A DNA stretch of 64,000 bases, taken from Rheum nobile. Lineage: Eukaryota > Streptophyta > Magnoliopsida > Caryophyllales > Polygonaceae. The number at the start of each line of letters is the position of its first letter. The first letter of the stretch is position 1. Shown here piece by piece: positions 33,410 through 43,679 of this stretch. The notes beneath the pieces are model-generated. The model saw nothing but the letters and a program-made list of their open reading frames with translations, had not been told where the DNA came from and did not search any database. Position numbers and translations under genes: made by a program. Where the stretch lies: NCBI GenBank assembly GCA_027886185.1, contig WOAB01000619.1:8804001-8868000 (forward strand). Direction: 5' to 3'.

Positions 33410-33976
33410 ATCAGATGCAATAATGAATTGTAAACAAATGCATGTTATACTAAATGTACTTACCATAGGCTGATGATAGGCAGCGTTCGGGTACACTGCC
33501 GGGTTCTCCCACGGGTTGTCCTGCTCCTCATCTCCCTGATAATAATCCCTCGGGCTATGATGAGGGCTCACATGCGGCGGTAGTACCGGCAGACTAAAAT
33601 TCCGCCCGTAATAGTTATTCTGATCTATTGTATTAGAATAACAATGCAGCGGACTTCCTTCATAGTCTGGGTCCCTCGGAGGCTCAGAGCCTGCTCTACC
33701 CCCAACAAACGACGGCACTGCCATTAGGCTATGCACTCCTATCATGCCAGTATCGCCAGCAGCCCCACTACTGCTACCGACTCCAGTTTGAAACCCTAAA
33801 CCAGCCCCAGTACTGCTACCTGCTCCAATCTGGTATGCGCCGGTCTCATCATCCCGGTAGCACACATCCCTCCGTTGCCTCCTTTCCGACCTTTTGACCT
33901 CTTCTCCAGTCACATACGACTGTTGGCGTACAAGGTTGCGACGTATCCTGCGTTCAGTTCTTTCCCCAGGTTCCAT
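33395..33976 (-). CDS. Third MULE gene, unknown product
   Basis: The minus ORF begins at 33976, right after a splice acceptor (CCGCAG), so a leader intron of about 613 bp (34589-33977) is likely. A TATA box lies at 34708-34716. The product starts with a basic segment (ERTERRIRRNLVRQQ), then a Gly/Ser/Ala-rich low-complexity stretch and a Pro/His/Tyr/Asn-rich C-terminal part. It matches no family I recognise. The codons after YHQPM at about 33465 read into a good splice donor (GTAAGTAC), so the true 3' exon may differ from the open frame, which overlaps the 3' end of the transposase gene in antisense. It may play an accessory role like MURB of MuDR; position is the only support. Confidence 0.5.
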   Translation of the reverse strand: MEPGERTERRIRRNLVRQQSYVTGEEVKRSERRQRRDVCYRDDETGAYQIGAGSSTGAGLGFQTGVGSSSGAAGDTGMIGVHSLMAVPSFVGGRAGSEPPRDPDYEGSPLHCYSNTIDQNNYYGRNFSLPVLPPHVSPHHSPRDYYQGDEEQDNPWENPAVYPNAAYHQPMVSTFSITCICLQFIIASDLFNK

Positions 33977-34061
33977 CTGCGGTTACATATCAACACATTT
34001 TAATCAACAAAAATCAACAAACAGAAAATCAACGTTAAAGATATCAAAAAAAATGCAAATT

Positions 34062-34172
34062 CACACGTTACGTGTGACTTGTTCTCACACGTAACGCTTG
34101 GTGCACATTCACACGTTACGTGTGACTTGCTCTCACACGTAACGCGTGGTGCACATTCACACGTTACGTGTG
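34062..34172. repeat. Palindrome array D (leader intron of gene 3), 5 units, 24-bp period
   Basis: Units start at 34062, 34086, 34110, 34134 and 34158 with strictly alternating CGTTACG and CGTAACG centres. Inside the predicted leader intron of the third gene. Confidence 0.9.
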
Positions 34173-34585
34173 AATGTGCACATTCCAATTTCACCGGCAA
34201 GCCGCCGCCGACTTTCCGACGATATTCCGGCACTTTCCGGTCGTCTTCTCCGGCGAGACAGTCCGAATTTTTTTATTTTTTTATCAAATATACCCAAAAT
34301 TCAACAACAAATCCACAATTTTTACCAATCTAACAATATCATCACTTCCACTTTCATTTTTCCACATAAAATGTCAACAAACCTAGATCTACCTAACCAA
34401 ATTCATAAACATCACAAAAACTTCTACAAAACCTAGATCTACCATCCAAATCATCTCCACATCGTAGATCTACCATCCAAACCTAGATCTACCTAACCAA
34501 ACACTTTGTGTGGATCTACAATTCCTAACAAAACACTTTAAATTTATTAAAAACAAAATCAAATAATTATTTCTAGGAACTAACC

Positions 34586-34658
34586 TTACGCGGGAGGGGC
34601 AAGGAGGCGTTACGCGGGAGGGGCAAGGAGGCGTTACGCGGGAGGGGCAAGGAGGCGC
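34586..34658. repeat. 24-bp tandem repeat (3 copies) containing the CGTTACG core
   Basis: TTACGCGGGAGGGGCAAGG units start at 34586, 34610 and 34634. Here the whole 24 bp is repeated, unlike arrays A to E. It lies in the predicted untranslated first exon of the third gene, and its first copy supplies the splice donor. Confidence 0.85.
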
Positions 34659-34707
34659 AGCGGCTGAGTTAGTGACCAGATGAATGAAGAGGAGGAGCCG
34701 AATCTGG

Positions 34708-34716
34708 CTTTTATAG
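34708..34716 (-). promoter_or_regulatory. TATA box of the third MULE gene
   Basis: The minus strand reads GGCTATAAAAGCC, set in a larger inverted repeat (AATCTGGCT / AGCCAGATT). It lies just inside array E and about 120 bp upstream of the predicted leader splice donor. Confidence 0.55.
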
Positions 34717-34725
34717 CCAGATTCC

Positions 34726-34848
34726 CACACGTTACGTGTGATACAATGTCACACGTAACGTGTGGAGCCAATTAAAACGTTACGTGTGGGTCTTGAATGG
34801 GTCAGTATCGACGCGTAACGTGGAAAGTCTATTCTCACGTTACGCGCG
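34726..34848. repeat. Palindrome array E (subterminal, right), 5 units
   Basis: Units start at 34726, 34750, 34774, 34810 and 34834: 24-bp steps with one 36-bp step. Centres alternate. Ends 2 bp before the right TIR. The last units are the most diverged. Confidence 0.85.
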
Positions 34849-34850
34849 GC

Positions 34851-34886
34851 CCTATGCGCCAAAAGGCAAAAATGCCTATGCGCCGA
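34851..34886 (-). repeat. Right terminal inverted repeat of the MULE (conserved part)
   Basis: The minus strand gives CGGCGCATAGGCATTTTTG and a second GCGCATAGG, matching 28648-28681 with a few changes. Confidence 0.85.
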
Positions 34887-34898
34887 ATAGTTGAGCCC

Positions 34899-36395
34899 TA
34901 TAAATAATGTACATATACTATAAAGTATATGTACATTTAGGAAAGCATTTTAAAACATCATTTATATTTATTAGGAAAAATTATGCAATTCATAAGTCAT
35001 GTACATACAATGTAATAATTTTTTGTCTATAATTATTTATACATAAATTTTATATAGTGTGTATCGTTCAATTTTTGCACCAGAGAGATCATTCTCAAGA
35101 ATCCAATCATTGAGAATAACAATCATTGTCAAGTACTTAGGTCGATATATTATATTAGAGCGTAATCTCTTTATCGTTTAAAAATCAATTTGATTTAGTC
35201 AAATCTATTAGCTCAATTTATTTATATCACAAAAATGAAAGTATAAGATTAGTTTTGAAAAATATAATTTGTGAAAAACAACATTAAAATTAGGCTAACT
35301 TATTTTTTTTTAGAATCCAAATTTTTGGCATTTTATTTCATCAATTATTGAACAATTTATTTCTTCCCTCCTAGGCTCCTAGTGTAAACTAATTTGATTA
35401 TATTAGTATCAAAACTTAATTTGTATTTTTTGTCACATGTTGTCGTGAGCTTGTTTAAGCAATTCATTCTCTTAACACTTTTATGTATATATAATTGTTT
35501 AAGCAATATGAAATATATAAAAAAAAACTTCATATAATGTTTTAATGAAAAACATGTCAGGGGAATCATACTAAGAGTTCAGTTAATATACTCGATCCTA
35601 TATATACATTTATGTTTACGGATTGTGATGCTTGTATTACAAGCACATTATATATAAATTATTCTTTATGATATTTTACAATTATATTTTATTTAAATGA
35701 TAATGTATATTAATTTTTTTTATTAACATACAATTATATAAGACATTTAACATACAATATTTATAACAATAACAGGATATAAAAGTACAACATATGCATT
35801 TAAAATACACTTAAATATTTTAAAGTTTATGATATTTTTAAAATATTTAATAAAATTTTATAATAAATTATTTAATATAATCTTGTACTTGACACATGTA
35901 CTCAATTGATTTTCGGATCTGAAGTTGTATTACCATTAGAGGCTAATTGATGATTTTATTTATTATATACTGTATGTTTTAAACACTCGTGAATGACACG
36001 GGTATTACACTAGTCATTTTATAGATTTTAATATTTGTTTAAAAGAATTTAAACATTCTCTTTTTAGTAATAGTTACTAAAACAAAAAGTCTAAATATAT
36101 ATATTAATAACTTAGATTGGAAAAACAGTTTTAAAAATTCATCTTTAAGGAAATAAAAAATTCTTATTAATTTCTCGGCTTTGGGTACATAATCAATTGT
36201 AATAAATGCTGTCGCTTTTTAAAATTTATACGATAATTAAGAATCAATATTTCTCGATAGAAAAGGATTTTATAAATAAATGATTACCTTTTGTGAATGG
36301 GAGATTAATATAAAATTGGTTGGTCGGTGTTTGTTTATGCAAGGCACTAGTGGATAATAAAAAACAAGCGGCGGATCGAAGCCATATTAGTAGGG
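34899..36395. other. AT-rich sequence without recognisable genes
   Basis: Long A/T runs. The one ORF of 70 codons on the minus strand has no recognisable motif. No transposon ends or RNA genes seen. Confidence 0.5.
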
Positions 36396-36536
36396 GTGTT
36401 CATGGGTGGACCGGACCGGACCGGACCGGTAAAATTCCGGTCCGGTCTCCGGTCCACCATTTCCCCAAAATTGGTTTCCGGTCCGGTCCAAACCCGGAAA
36501 AAATCTGGTCCGGATCGGAAGACCGGAATTTAAAAA
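36393..36536 (+). repeat. hAT-like terminal fragment with CCGG-rich hairpin
   Basis: Starts TAGGGGTGTTCATGGG, a hAT-type end, and continues into GGACCGGACC repeats that fold back on GGTCCGGTCTCCGGTCCACC a few bases later. No matching opposite end was found, so this is one end only. The overlapping ORFs on both strands are consequences of the repeat. Confidence 0.5.
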
Positions 36537-36714
36537 AAATATTAGGTTAGATTCTTTGGTTTGAAATAATTCATGCATGCAATTTGACTACTTGCTAGCT
36601 AATTTTGAAAAATAAAACTCCCTTACATAACACGCACATATTATTGCATGTACAAGGAAGCAAGAAAATTATGAAGTCCAGCATTTTCATATATATATAT
36701 ATAGAAGGGATTAT

Positions 36715-36896
36715 GGGCCCGTTCGGCAAAGATAAAGAAGGAGATGAAGTAGGAGATGAAGGAGGAGGAGAAGATGAAGTTGAAGCAAATGGTTAATGTT
36801 GGGGGGTGACATTAAAGAGGAGATAAAGATTAAGTGAGAGTTGAAACAAAATTTGATACTTCAACTCACTTCCATTCTTGGATACTGAACGGACCC
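36715..36896. mobile_element. MITE-like element, 182 bp
   Basis: Ends are GGGCCCGTTCGG and, inverted, GGGTCCGTTCAG, with TAT on both sides. Small and non-coding, with GA-rich interior. The ends resemble Tourist/PIF-type GGGCC-CGTT starts, but the TSD is not the usual TWA, so the superfamily is open. A similar small element is at 59119-59325. Confidence 0.5.
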
Positions 36897-38352
36897 TATA
36901 TGAGGAGTATTTTTATTGTGAAAAATTATGAGTAACTTGAGCCATTAGATCAAGGATATTCTAGGGTAGAGATAAATCTCATTTTTTTAAAGGCTAGGGG
37001 TATTTTGGGTACTTTAGCTTTATGTCTTATTTTGTTTTTATCTTTCTCCTTCTCCCTGATAGCTTCGTTGTTGTCGCCGCCATTGATGAACCTTCTTCAC
37101 ATGCTTCAATCCTCCGTTCTCTTCTTTCAATATTCGTTTCTTTGCATCAGATCGCTATGGCTAGTGGTACGTTTCTTCATATTCTTCTTAGTTTTACTTA
37201 TCCTCTCCCAATTTTTCCGTTTATTTTCTAGGTTATGATTTTTCTGATTTATACGTGCAATTGGTTTTGCCATTACTTAATTTGTGTTCTGCCATTTATA
37301 AATCGTTTCTCCATTTGTAATTGAATGAACTTTTCATGATTTGTTGTTTGCTTTTCCCAATTTTGCTTCCTCTGAATTTTGTTGTTACTTAGCTCCAAAT
37401 ATCAATTTTTAATTGCGATTTCTTAATATTATTAGTTCAAAATTTAATTTTTGATCAATTACGAGTTGTGCACTCCTGTTACGTTCATTGATGTCCTTGA
37501 TTGTTTTTTATATATATAAATTTGCAACTTTTAGCTAAACATCAGACGTTGATTCTGTTATGTTGTTGTTCCTTCACTTCATTGATGTCCTCGTGCACTC
37601 ATGTTAAGAATTTCACAAAATTTGAGGTTGTTTCTTTTCCACATTTTCATCAGCTTGACTTATAGGTTTATTCATTTTCTTGATCAATCTTGATGACAGT
37701 ATATTGAATTATTAACAACTAAATGCATATTAAAAGCAATTAGTGTTCAGCAAACAACTGACGATAAATTATCCTTTGTAAAGTAAAGTGTAAAGGTTAA
37801 ATTTCCTACAATTTTATCAGTCTGCTCTATTGCACTGCTCTATTGCAATGCTTGCTAAACAACAACCAAGATAGTAGTTTGCTTGTCATTGTCCAATTGT
37901 AATCACTAGACTCTTCACCGACTGAACTGGCTAGAGTTCATAGTGAAAGACGGATTGATGCACGCTATATACGTTGGTTAGAGACCAAGAGATTAAACAA
38001 AATGCTAGGAATGTCTAAATTTCACAAAATCATTATTTGTTTGAAGTTGGAAATCTTGGAAATGTTTACTGTTGTTTTCAATCTTTTTTGCTATGTGTGC
38101 TCAAAGGTTTTAGCCTTTTTGGACGCTGATTATATTATATGCTTATTTGTGCACTTTTGTTTAACCCTTTGTGCACTTTTGTGCACTCTCGTATTTATTT
38201 GTAACAATTGATACATCATCTTCATTTGTTGTTGATGCTCTTTTGTCTACTGAAGTCATTTTGATGGCGTGTATGTTTTCTCATTGGATAATGAGTCAAA
38301 CAACGGTGATAACTATGTTATTGAAGTCTCCCAAGGAAAAAATCACTTTAAA

Positions 38353-38422
38353 GGCTACTAGCTCAAAAGAAAGAGCAATGTGTTTGTTGCATATGATGTG
38401 GGTTCGAATCCCACATAGGCTA
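38353..38422 (+). other. tRNA-like sequence (Thr UGU-like anticodon loop)
   Basis: A D-arm (GCTC...GAGC), a 5-bp anticodon stem with a 7-nt loop reading TTTGTTG, and a perfect T-arm (GTGGG TTCGAAT CCCAC) line up. The acceptor 5' half does not pair well with the 3' half (ATAGGCT). Thus a tRNA-derived remnant rather than a working gene. Confidence 0.4.
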
Positions 38423-38760
38423 TGCGAGTAAATTCATGTTTTTGATAGCCTTCATAAGCTCAATACTTAAACGATTCTACCTTTGTTCTATCGGTGTGTC
38501 TGTTTTAGCAAATTTTATCATCTATACATATCGTGACTAAACATTATTTATGTCCATCTTAGATTTAAAAAAAAAACTTATAATTTGTGTTTTATTTTCG
38601 CATTACGGAAATTCTTGTGTTTTGCATGTGAAATACAATATAATATTAGTACAAGGAAGAAATTAAACATTCTCTAAATAAGATTGCTATAATTTTAACA
38701 TATTATTGATTGTAAAATGAAACATGTTTTAAGATTTCTAGATATCACAAGTTAATTTGT

Positions 38761-38829
38761 AGCCTATGAGGGATTTGAACCCACATCCATGTGTACTAAC
38801 ACATTGCTCTACCATTTGAGCTAATAGGT
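38761..38829 (-). other. tRNA-like sequence, inverted relative to the one at 38353
   Basis: The minus strand has a nearly paired acceptor (AACCTAT / ATAGGCT), a D-arm GCTC/GAGC, an anticodon stem ATGTG/CACAT with a loop one base short, and a T-arm with one mismatch. It shares long blocks with the sequence at 38353-38422. Probably a tRNA-derived pair within one element. Confidence 0.4.
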
Positions 38830-38957
38830 TATGTCGGAATCAAATATCAGGACCACACCTTTATAAAAAAAACACATTCATGAGAGCGTCAACAATTTTA
38901 AATTATGTATGAACTTTAAAGGATTAACTATGAAAATTTAATAGCAAGACATTACTT

Positions 38958-39292
38958 TGCACTTCAGACACTTATTTATGCACTTTTACTAATAGGACAT
39001 GCACTTTGTACATTTATTGATGCACTTTTTATAAATTCAGGGATGCACTTTTACTACTAGAATGTGCACTATTAGGCAATTAGTTATGTACTTTTACTAA
39101 CAAGATATGCATTTTCTTTATTAATTGACTTATGCACTTTGAGTGTCAAAAATATGCACTACAAGTACTTAGTTATGCACGTTTACTAACAAGACATGCA
39201 CTTTTGTATATTCAATGATACACTTTTACTTACAAGACGTGCATTTTTATCCATTTAGTAATGCACTTTTAAACATTTAGCTATGCACTAAC
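38958..39292 (+). repeat. ATGCACTTTT motif array, about 16 units, 21-22 bp period
   Basis: TGCACT or a one-base variant starts at 38958, 38979, 39000, 39021, 39044, 39065, 39087, 39108, 39133, 39155, 39176, 39197, 39219, 39240, 39262 and 39284. Steps are 21-22 bp in all but two cases (23 and 25). Spacers vary in sequence (ACTAATAGGAC, ACTAACAAGA and others). Further single units lie at 38150-38187 and 39430-39970. Confidence 0.85.
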
Positions 39293-40984
39293 TTTGTACG
39301 GTGTTGGATTTTTCTATATCGACATAAATCATAGGAGAAAATTTCAAACTAAGGAATTAAGGTAAATCACAATAAGGATTTATCTTTGAGAAAAAATTTC
39401 AAACCGGTCGAAGTTCGCACGAATATGACTATGCACTATTAGACACTTAAAATTGGACTCTTACCAAATGTAGTAGAATAGGGCAAGAAACAAGCAACAT
39501 CAACGAACAAAATGCAAAGAATAACTTGGACAAGAATAGTTATGAATCAGACACCAGCAATGGAAAGCATAAAGAATTTTTAACAATAAAACATATTCAA
39601 CAACCATTAGAGTCAATCAAAATGGGAGGATACCATTTCAAAACAATAAACATCATAGATCATTTTTAATGACAATAACAATAGGTTTTCTCAAGGAACA
39701 TTCAGCAAACACATCAAATAAATGAGGTAGTTCATCAAACAACCATAAAGGGAAAAATACATTCACTCAAAGGAACATAATAATATTCATTCCTTGTCCA
39801 TAAACAACACTGTACACTTGAATATGCACTAATAATACATGCACGAAAGAACCCTGGATATGCACTATTCTTGAAATTCTTGCATAAATTTGAAATCTTA
39901 AACCACTTGCATCTTAACATGCTACTGAAAAGAGAATTATGGATTTACAAGGATTGCACATGTGTGCACTAGCTAAATAAAATCACTCAGTATGATATCA
40001 TGACATGAAATCTTTGCAATGAAAAGAAAAATATGTTAATTCAATTCAAAAATCATGTACAAATTTCACAAACACATTTGTCAAATCAAAATTCTAACCA
40101 AATCGGCACTAAAATTTAGTAATTCAAGTCTAATATGTGCATTAGAACTCTAGACAACCCTCTATTATAGCATATTCAAACGTTTTCATCATTCAAAAAA
40201 TTTATGAACCCTAGAATTTTGTAGAAAATGGAGCTCAATGTTTTTTTGGCTTTTCTAACTAATTAACAACATTAATCTATCAGAAACTGAAAGTAAAGAT
40301 TAGAATAGCGTGATTACCTTGTTTTGAGCTACTTTTCGCTTTCAAGGCTCAACTTCATTCACCACATGTATACACAAGTCCTCCGAGAATCTGCAACAAC
40401 AAGCGAGATTGAGAATTGACAATCCAATGTCAATCGGAGGAGGAGGGGTAGAGAGGTCGAGAAATCGAAAAGTGGCGGCGCGAGAAGTGCGACTTGGGTA
40501 GGGAGTTTGTTGGGGATTCAATGGAGAAATGTGAGAAGTGGTGTGTACGGATGCGAGATTGAGAATTTTTGTTTTGATGCAAGAGTAAGCTAGATTTTGC
40601 AAAAATTACAATCCGTGCCACTCTAAATGAAGTCGCGTCTCCTGTAGCTTTTTTTAAACTAATTTCCACATTTTAATCCTGGACGTCTATTTACAAGATC
40701 CAATGGATGAGAAAATTACTCACTATTCACCCAATGGTTAATATGTACGTGAACGGGACTCTGTATATAATCACGATGAATGACAACTTACAAGAAGTCA
40801 ATTGGTACGTCATACAATATTTATATTAGAGATGAAATTCAGAAGATTGTATTGAATTCGCAAGCTTATTGGCTATTTGCACTATATTTAGTTGATCCAA
40901 CTTATGGGTTTGATGTCCGAAGAAATAAAATTTGGGGTTTGGTTGTATATAAAGAGTGTGATAGGCTAGGACATACTGAGTAGT

Positions 40985-41870
40985 TGTAGGTGTGGTGCAT
41001 ACTGATTCAGCTCGAAGCCTTTGGCTAGAGATTGGAGAGTGATATCGTGAGAGCAGTGCTCCCTTGATATATCAATTGCAACAAGAACTCTCACACTTTA
41101 GTCAAGCTATCCTTAATATGACATTTTATTTTGTGAAATTGAAACATATTTGGGATGAGTTCGAAGATTTGAAAGGAATGCCTATATGTACTTGCATGTG
41201 ATGGACTGAGTAGTTGTAGGTGTGGTATTTTAGCTAAGGTCTTAGAGTAGGATAATCGAAACAATATGGTGCAGTTTCTGATGCACTTAAATAGTGATTA
41301 TGAAATTTTCAAGAGCCAGATATTAACCATGGAGCGATCGCCACATGTGAATTAGGCATATCATTTGGTTATGCAAGTTAAGAGGCAAAAGCAAGTTAGC
41401 AACACAATAGCCATGTTACTAGTTGCGTTTATGAAAAATCAAGGAGTTGCAGCTAAAAGTAACGCCAAAGAACCTGAGACACATAAAGGAGGCACCTATA
41501 CTGGTGAAAAAAAGAGACTTCAGAAGGTCTAGGATTTTGAGAAAAGGTTTTGTTCTCACTGTAAGGAAGAAGGACACAATATGGAAAATTGTTATGAAAT
41601 CATTGGATTTCCAAATTAGTACAAAGGTGGTTTCTTGATTGGTCAAGAAAGGGATATAAAGTTGTTGCAAACAATTTCAGAATGATAGTCATGTGAATGG
41701 AGAAACACCAATTGACTACTCAAGAAATATGGAGTAGAAGCTAGGCATAGAGAGACAATTTGTGCAGGCTGCAAAGAGGTCATGAAAGCTTTTAGATCAA
41801 AGAAAGCTATAAATGTGGTTGCACGAGCATGACATTCTAATTTCCATTTCTCATGTATAAACCTCTCTGT
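40985..41870 (+). pseudogene. Outer Ty1/copia element, gag part (left of the nested insertion)
   Basis: Scattered frames on the plus strand give the copia gag signature (APLIYQLQ, LKHIWDEFEDL) and, near 41552-41593, a CX2CX4HX4C zinc knuckle (CSHCKEEGHNMENC). There are many stops and frameshifts. The sequence breaks at 41870 at the TSD TCTGT of the inserted chromovirus and resumes as protease at 58487. The 5' LTR of this copia was not identified. Confidence 0.75.
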
Positions 41871-42356
41871 TGATGCGACCCTGTCCTCTATGTCCGCCGC
41901 TGAAGAGGAGAAAGCCATGGGCCTTCAGTCACTTGGGCCTGTCACCAGGTCGTGAGCCAAGGCCATCATCCAGGCCACTCAATCTTTAGTCACGCGCCTC
42001 ATCGCAAACCAAGGCGCGCCCGAAGCCGCGTCCCCGCTTGTGCTCCTCGCCACGCTCAGCGACACTGCCAAGCCACAGTCGGGCCTACTGCCCTCCGAGC
42101 CTGGCGCGCCACCCACAAAGACCATCATGACCTAGCTGAAGGTCGGGCCCAGCTTTTGCCTCACTCGCGCCGCGTCATGGCCTTCGCCAATGCCTTGTCG
42201 CCGCGCATGCCTCGCCAGCATCCAAGATCGGCGCCTATCCCTAGTTTAGACATTTAGAGGTTCATTCTTTCCTGTTTTAGACATTACTATTTTGAGCTTT
42301 CTAGTTATGTAATTTCTTCTTTGGGTGTGCGCTCCACTTGTGTCGAGTGGGCTAGC
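41871..42356 (+). repeat. Chromovirus 5' LTR, first segment
   Basis: Matches 57578-58069 of the right LTR; interrupted after CTAGC, which is duplicated at 50483-50487. Confidence 0.9.
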
Positions 42357-43679
42357 TGATCGGAGGGGATAGTCGGCGTACCCCCAATCAAAAGTAAATC
42401 CTAAAATCCTCACTAAACAGAGTATAGTAAGCAAGTCAGGGTCGATCCCACAGAGAAGGAAGGAATTCAATGGTGGTAGCATGCAATGTCACAAAGGGGG
42501 TTTTATGGTTGGTTGCAAACAAAACAAACAAAACAAAGTAGAATGGATGAAATATCAAGAAAGAAAAACACTCAGCCAAGTAATGTCCACATAAGTCATT
42601 CAAAGGTTGTTCATAGATTAAGTCCTATCTTCCTATTCGGTTATTCCTGTCCCGATCTTATGTAAATTCAGAGGGAAACCTTCCACAAAGAACCCTTACC
42701 AATGAATAACCCTAGTACCACTAAAGGTTCAACCCAAAGGCAGCAATGCATATAAGAATTAACCAGGATACACAGAACGCTCACTCAGATGCATTTACCA
42801 TGTAATCAATTCCCACATAGATATAATCCACAGATGCAGATAACAATCAATGCTTGCTACTTATACTAGAGCGTTAGCCCAACAGTTCCCTAGTATTAGC
42901 AATATGAATGAAAGCAATAAACCTAGGTGATCAGTCTAGATAAACCAACAAACATTCAAATATGAATTTGCTCAGAGAAAAGATATAACTCAATAGGATA
43001 GATAGATAGGAACAAAACCTCACAACCAGATGAACGAACTCATGCTTCCATTATCGGACTAAGCCAAAGAGGCTTAGCTCCTCATAGTCATGGTAGAAAC
43101 TTCAAAAGAAATAAACAACGATGAATTGAAATTGTAACTAAAGTGTGGATCTGCGTCTTCTAACCCTAATGCATAAGGAGAGTATTTATAGGACCCTAAC
43201 AAATGACCTAGCCCATTAAGAAAAATAACTGAAATAAAAATAAGAAAAAGGGAAAAGAAAACTAAAAAGATAATTCGGAATAAGTCCGAGCTTCTACCGT
43301 GTCAGACCCGCGATCGCGGGTGGTGGACCTTGATCGCGGCCCATGTGGCTCCGCGCCCTTCAATTTCTCCGCGCCCGCAGAAAACTCTCGACATGCTCCG
43401 AGTCCCGCGATCGCGGCACCCATGCCCGCGATCGCGGTTAATGCTCGGCACTCTTGTCCTTTGCCTTGCACCAACTCATCTCCTTTTCACTCCTTGGCGT
43501 CTTCTCTTGATGGCTTCCTTCCTCAGTGTCTTCATGATCTCCAAAGTAGCTCAAACACCTCCAAAAACACCAACTTTGCCTCCAAACGCCATACACAAGA
43601 ATGTGTCTAAATCTACCCGAATGGCACCAATAAAACCTCTAATAACTCTTAGTTAAGCCCTACAAAGTAGTGCTTATCA
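42357..43679 (-). repeat. Athila-like 3' LTR
   Basis: 1323 bp, paired with 49168-50482. It holds CCGCGATCGCGG-type motifs around 43307-43320, 43331-43338, 43404-43417 and 43425-43438. The ORFs within it at 43262-43656 are shadows. Confidence 0.9.

Larger units (their letters stand above)
28636..34898. mobile_element. Mutator-like element (MULE) with three genes and palindrome arrays
   Basis: Inverted ends share a block starting CGGCGCATAGGCATTTT and followed by a GCCxTTTGxCGCATAGG-like segment (28648-28681; inverted at 34851-34886). The outermost 10-18 bp are more diverged. A near-perfect 9-bp flank repeat, TATAAATAC (28627-28635) and TATAAATAA (34899-34907), fits the 9-bp Mutator target duplication. 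The interior carries a FAR1/MULE-class transposase gene (+), a GRF zinc-finger gene (-) and an unidentified spliced gene (-). Five arrays of a CACACGTTACGTGTG palindrome abut both TIRs and sit between or inside the genes. Telomere-like repeats lie between the two left genes. Total 6263 bp, a plausible full-length autonomous layout, but the transposase is damaged. Confidence 0.85.
36930..40775. mobile_element. Degenerate element with inverted-like ends, non-coding
   Basis: The left end (GTGAAAAATTATGAGTAAC followed by a CCATTAGATCAAGG block) and the right end read in reverse (GTGAATAGTGAGTAATT then CCATTGGATCTTG) are similar, suggesting diverged TIRs. Just inside each end is a pyrimidine-rich, leader-like segment reading inwards, with possible splice donors (ATGGCTAGTG then GTACGT at the left). 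Between them are a 21-22 bp motif array and two tRNA-like sequences but no recognisable coding region. Possibly a non-autonomous Mutator-like unit. Exact ends are not fixed. Confidence 0.35.

Noticed and set aside
28684..34848. CRISPR-like reading of the repeat/spacer arrays
   Set aside because: Repeats are 15 bp and spacers 9 bp, far below CRISPR sizes; units are palindromic with mixed orientation, there is no cas gene, and the context is a plant DNA transposon.
36320..36578. Arg/Pro/Gly ORFs on both strands near 36400
   Set aside because: Produced by the CCGG-rich fold-back of a hAT-like end.
37005..37238. Signal-peptide-like hydrophobic ORF as a host gene
   Set aside because: A pyrimidine-rich leader read in frame gives Leu/Ser/Phe-rich peptide; no downstream exon or conserved domain was found.
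38353..38829. Two functional tRNA genes
   Set aside because: One has an unpaired acceptor stem and the other a short anticodon loop; both lie in degenerate repeat sequence.
43262..43656. ORFs of 70-108 codons within the Athila-like LTR (and the copies at 50065-50459)
   Set aside because: They occur in both LTRs on both strands, differ by stops and shifts, and contain no motif; they are by-products of the GC-rich motif region.
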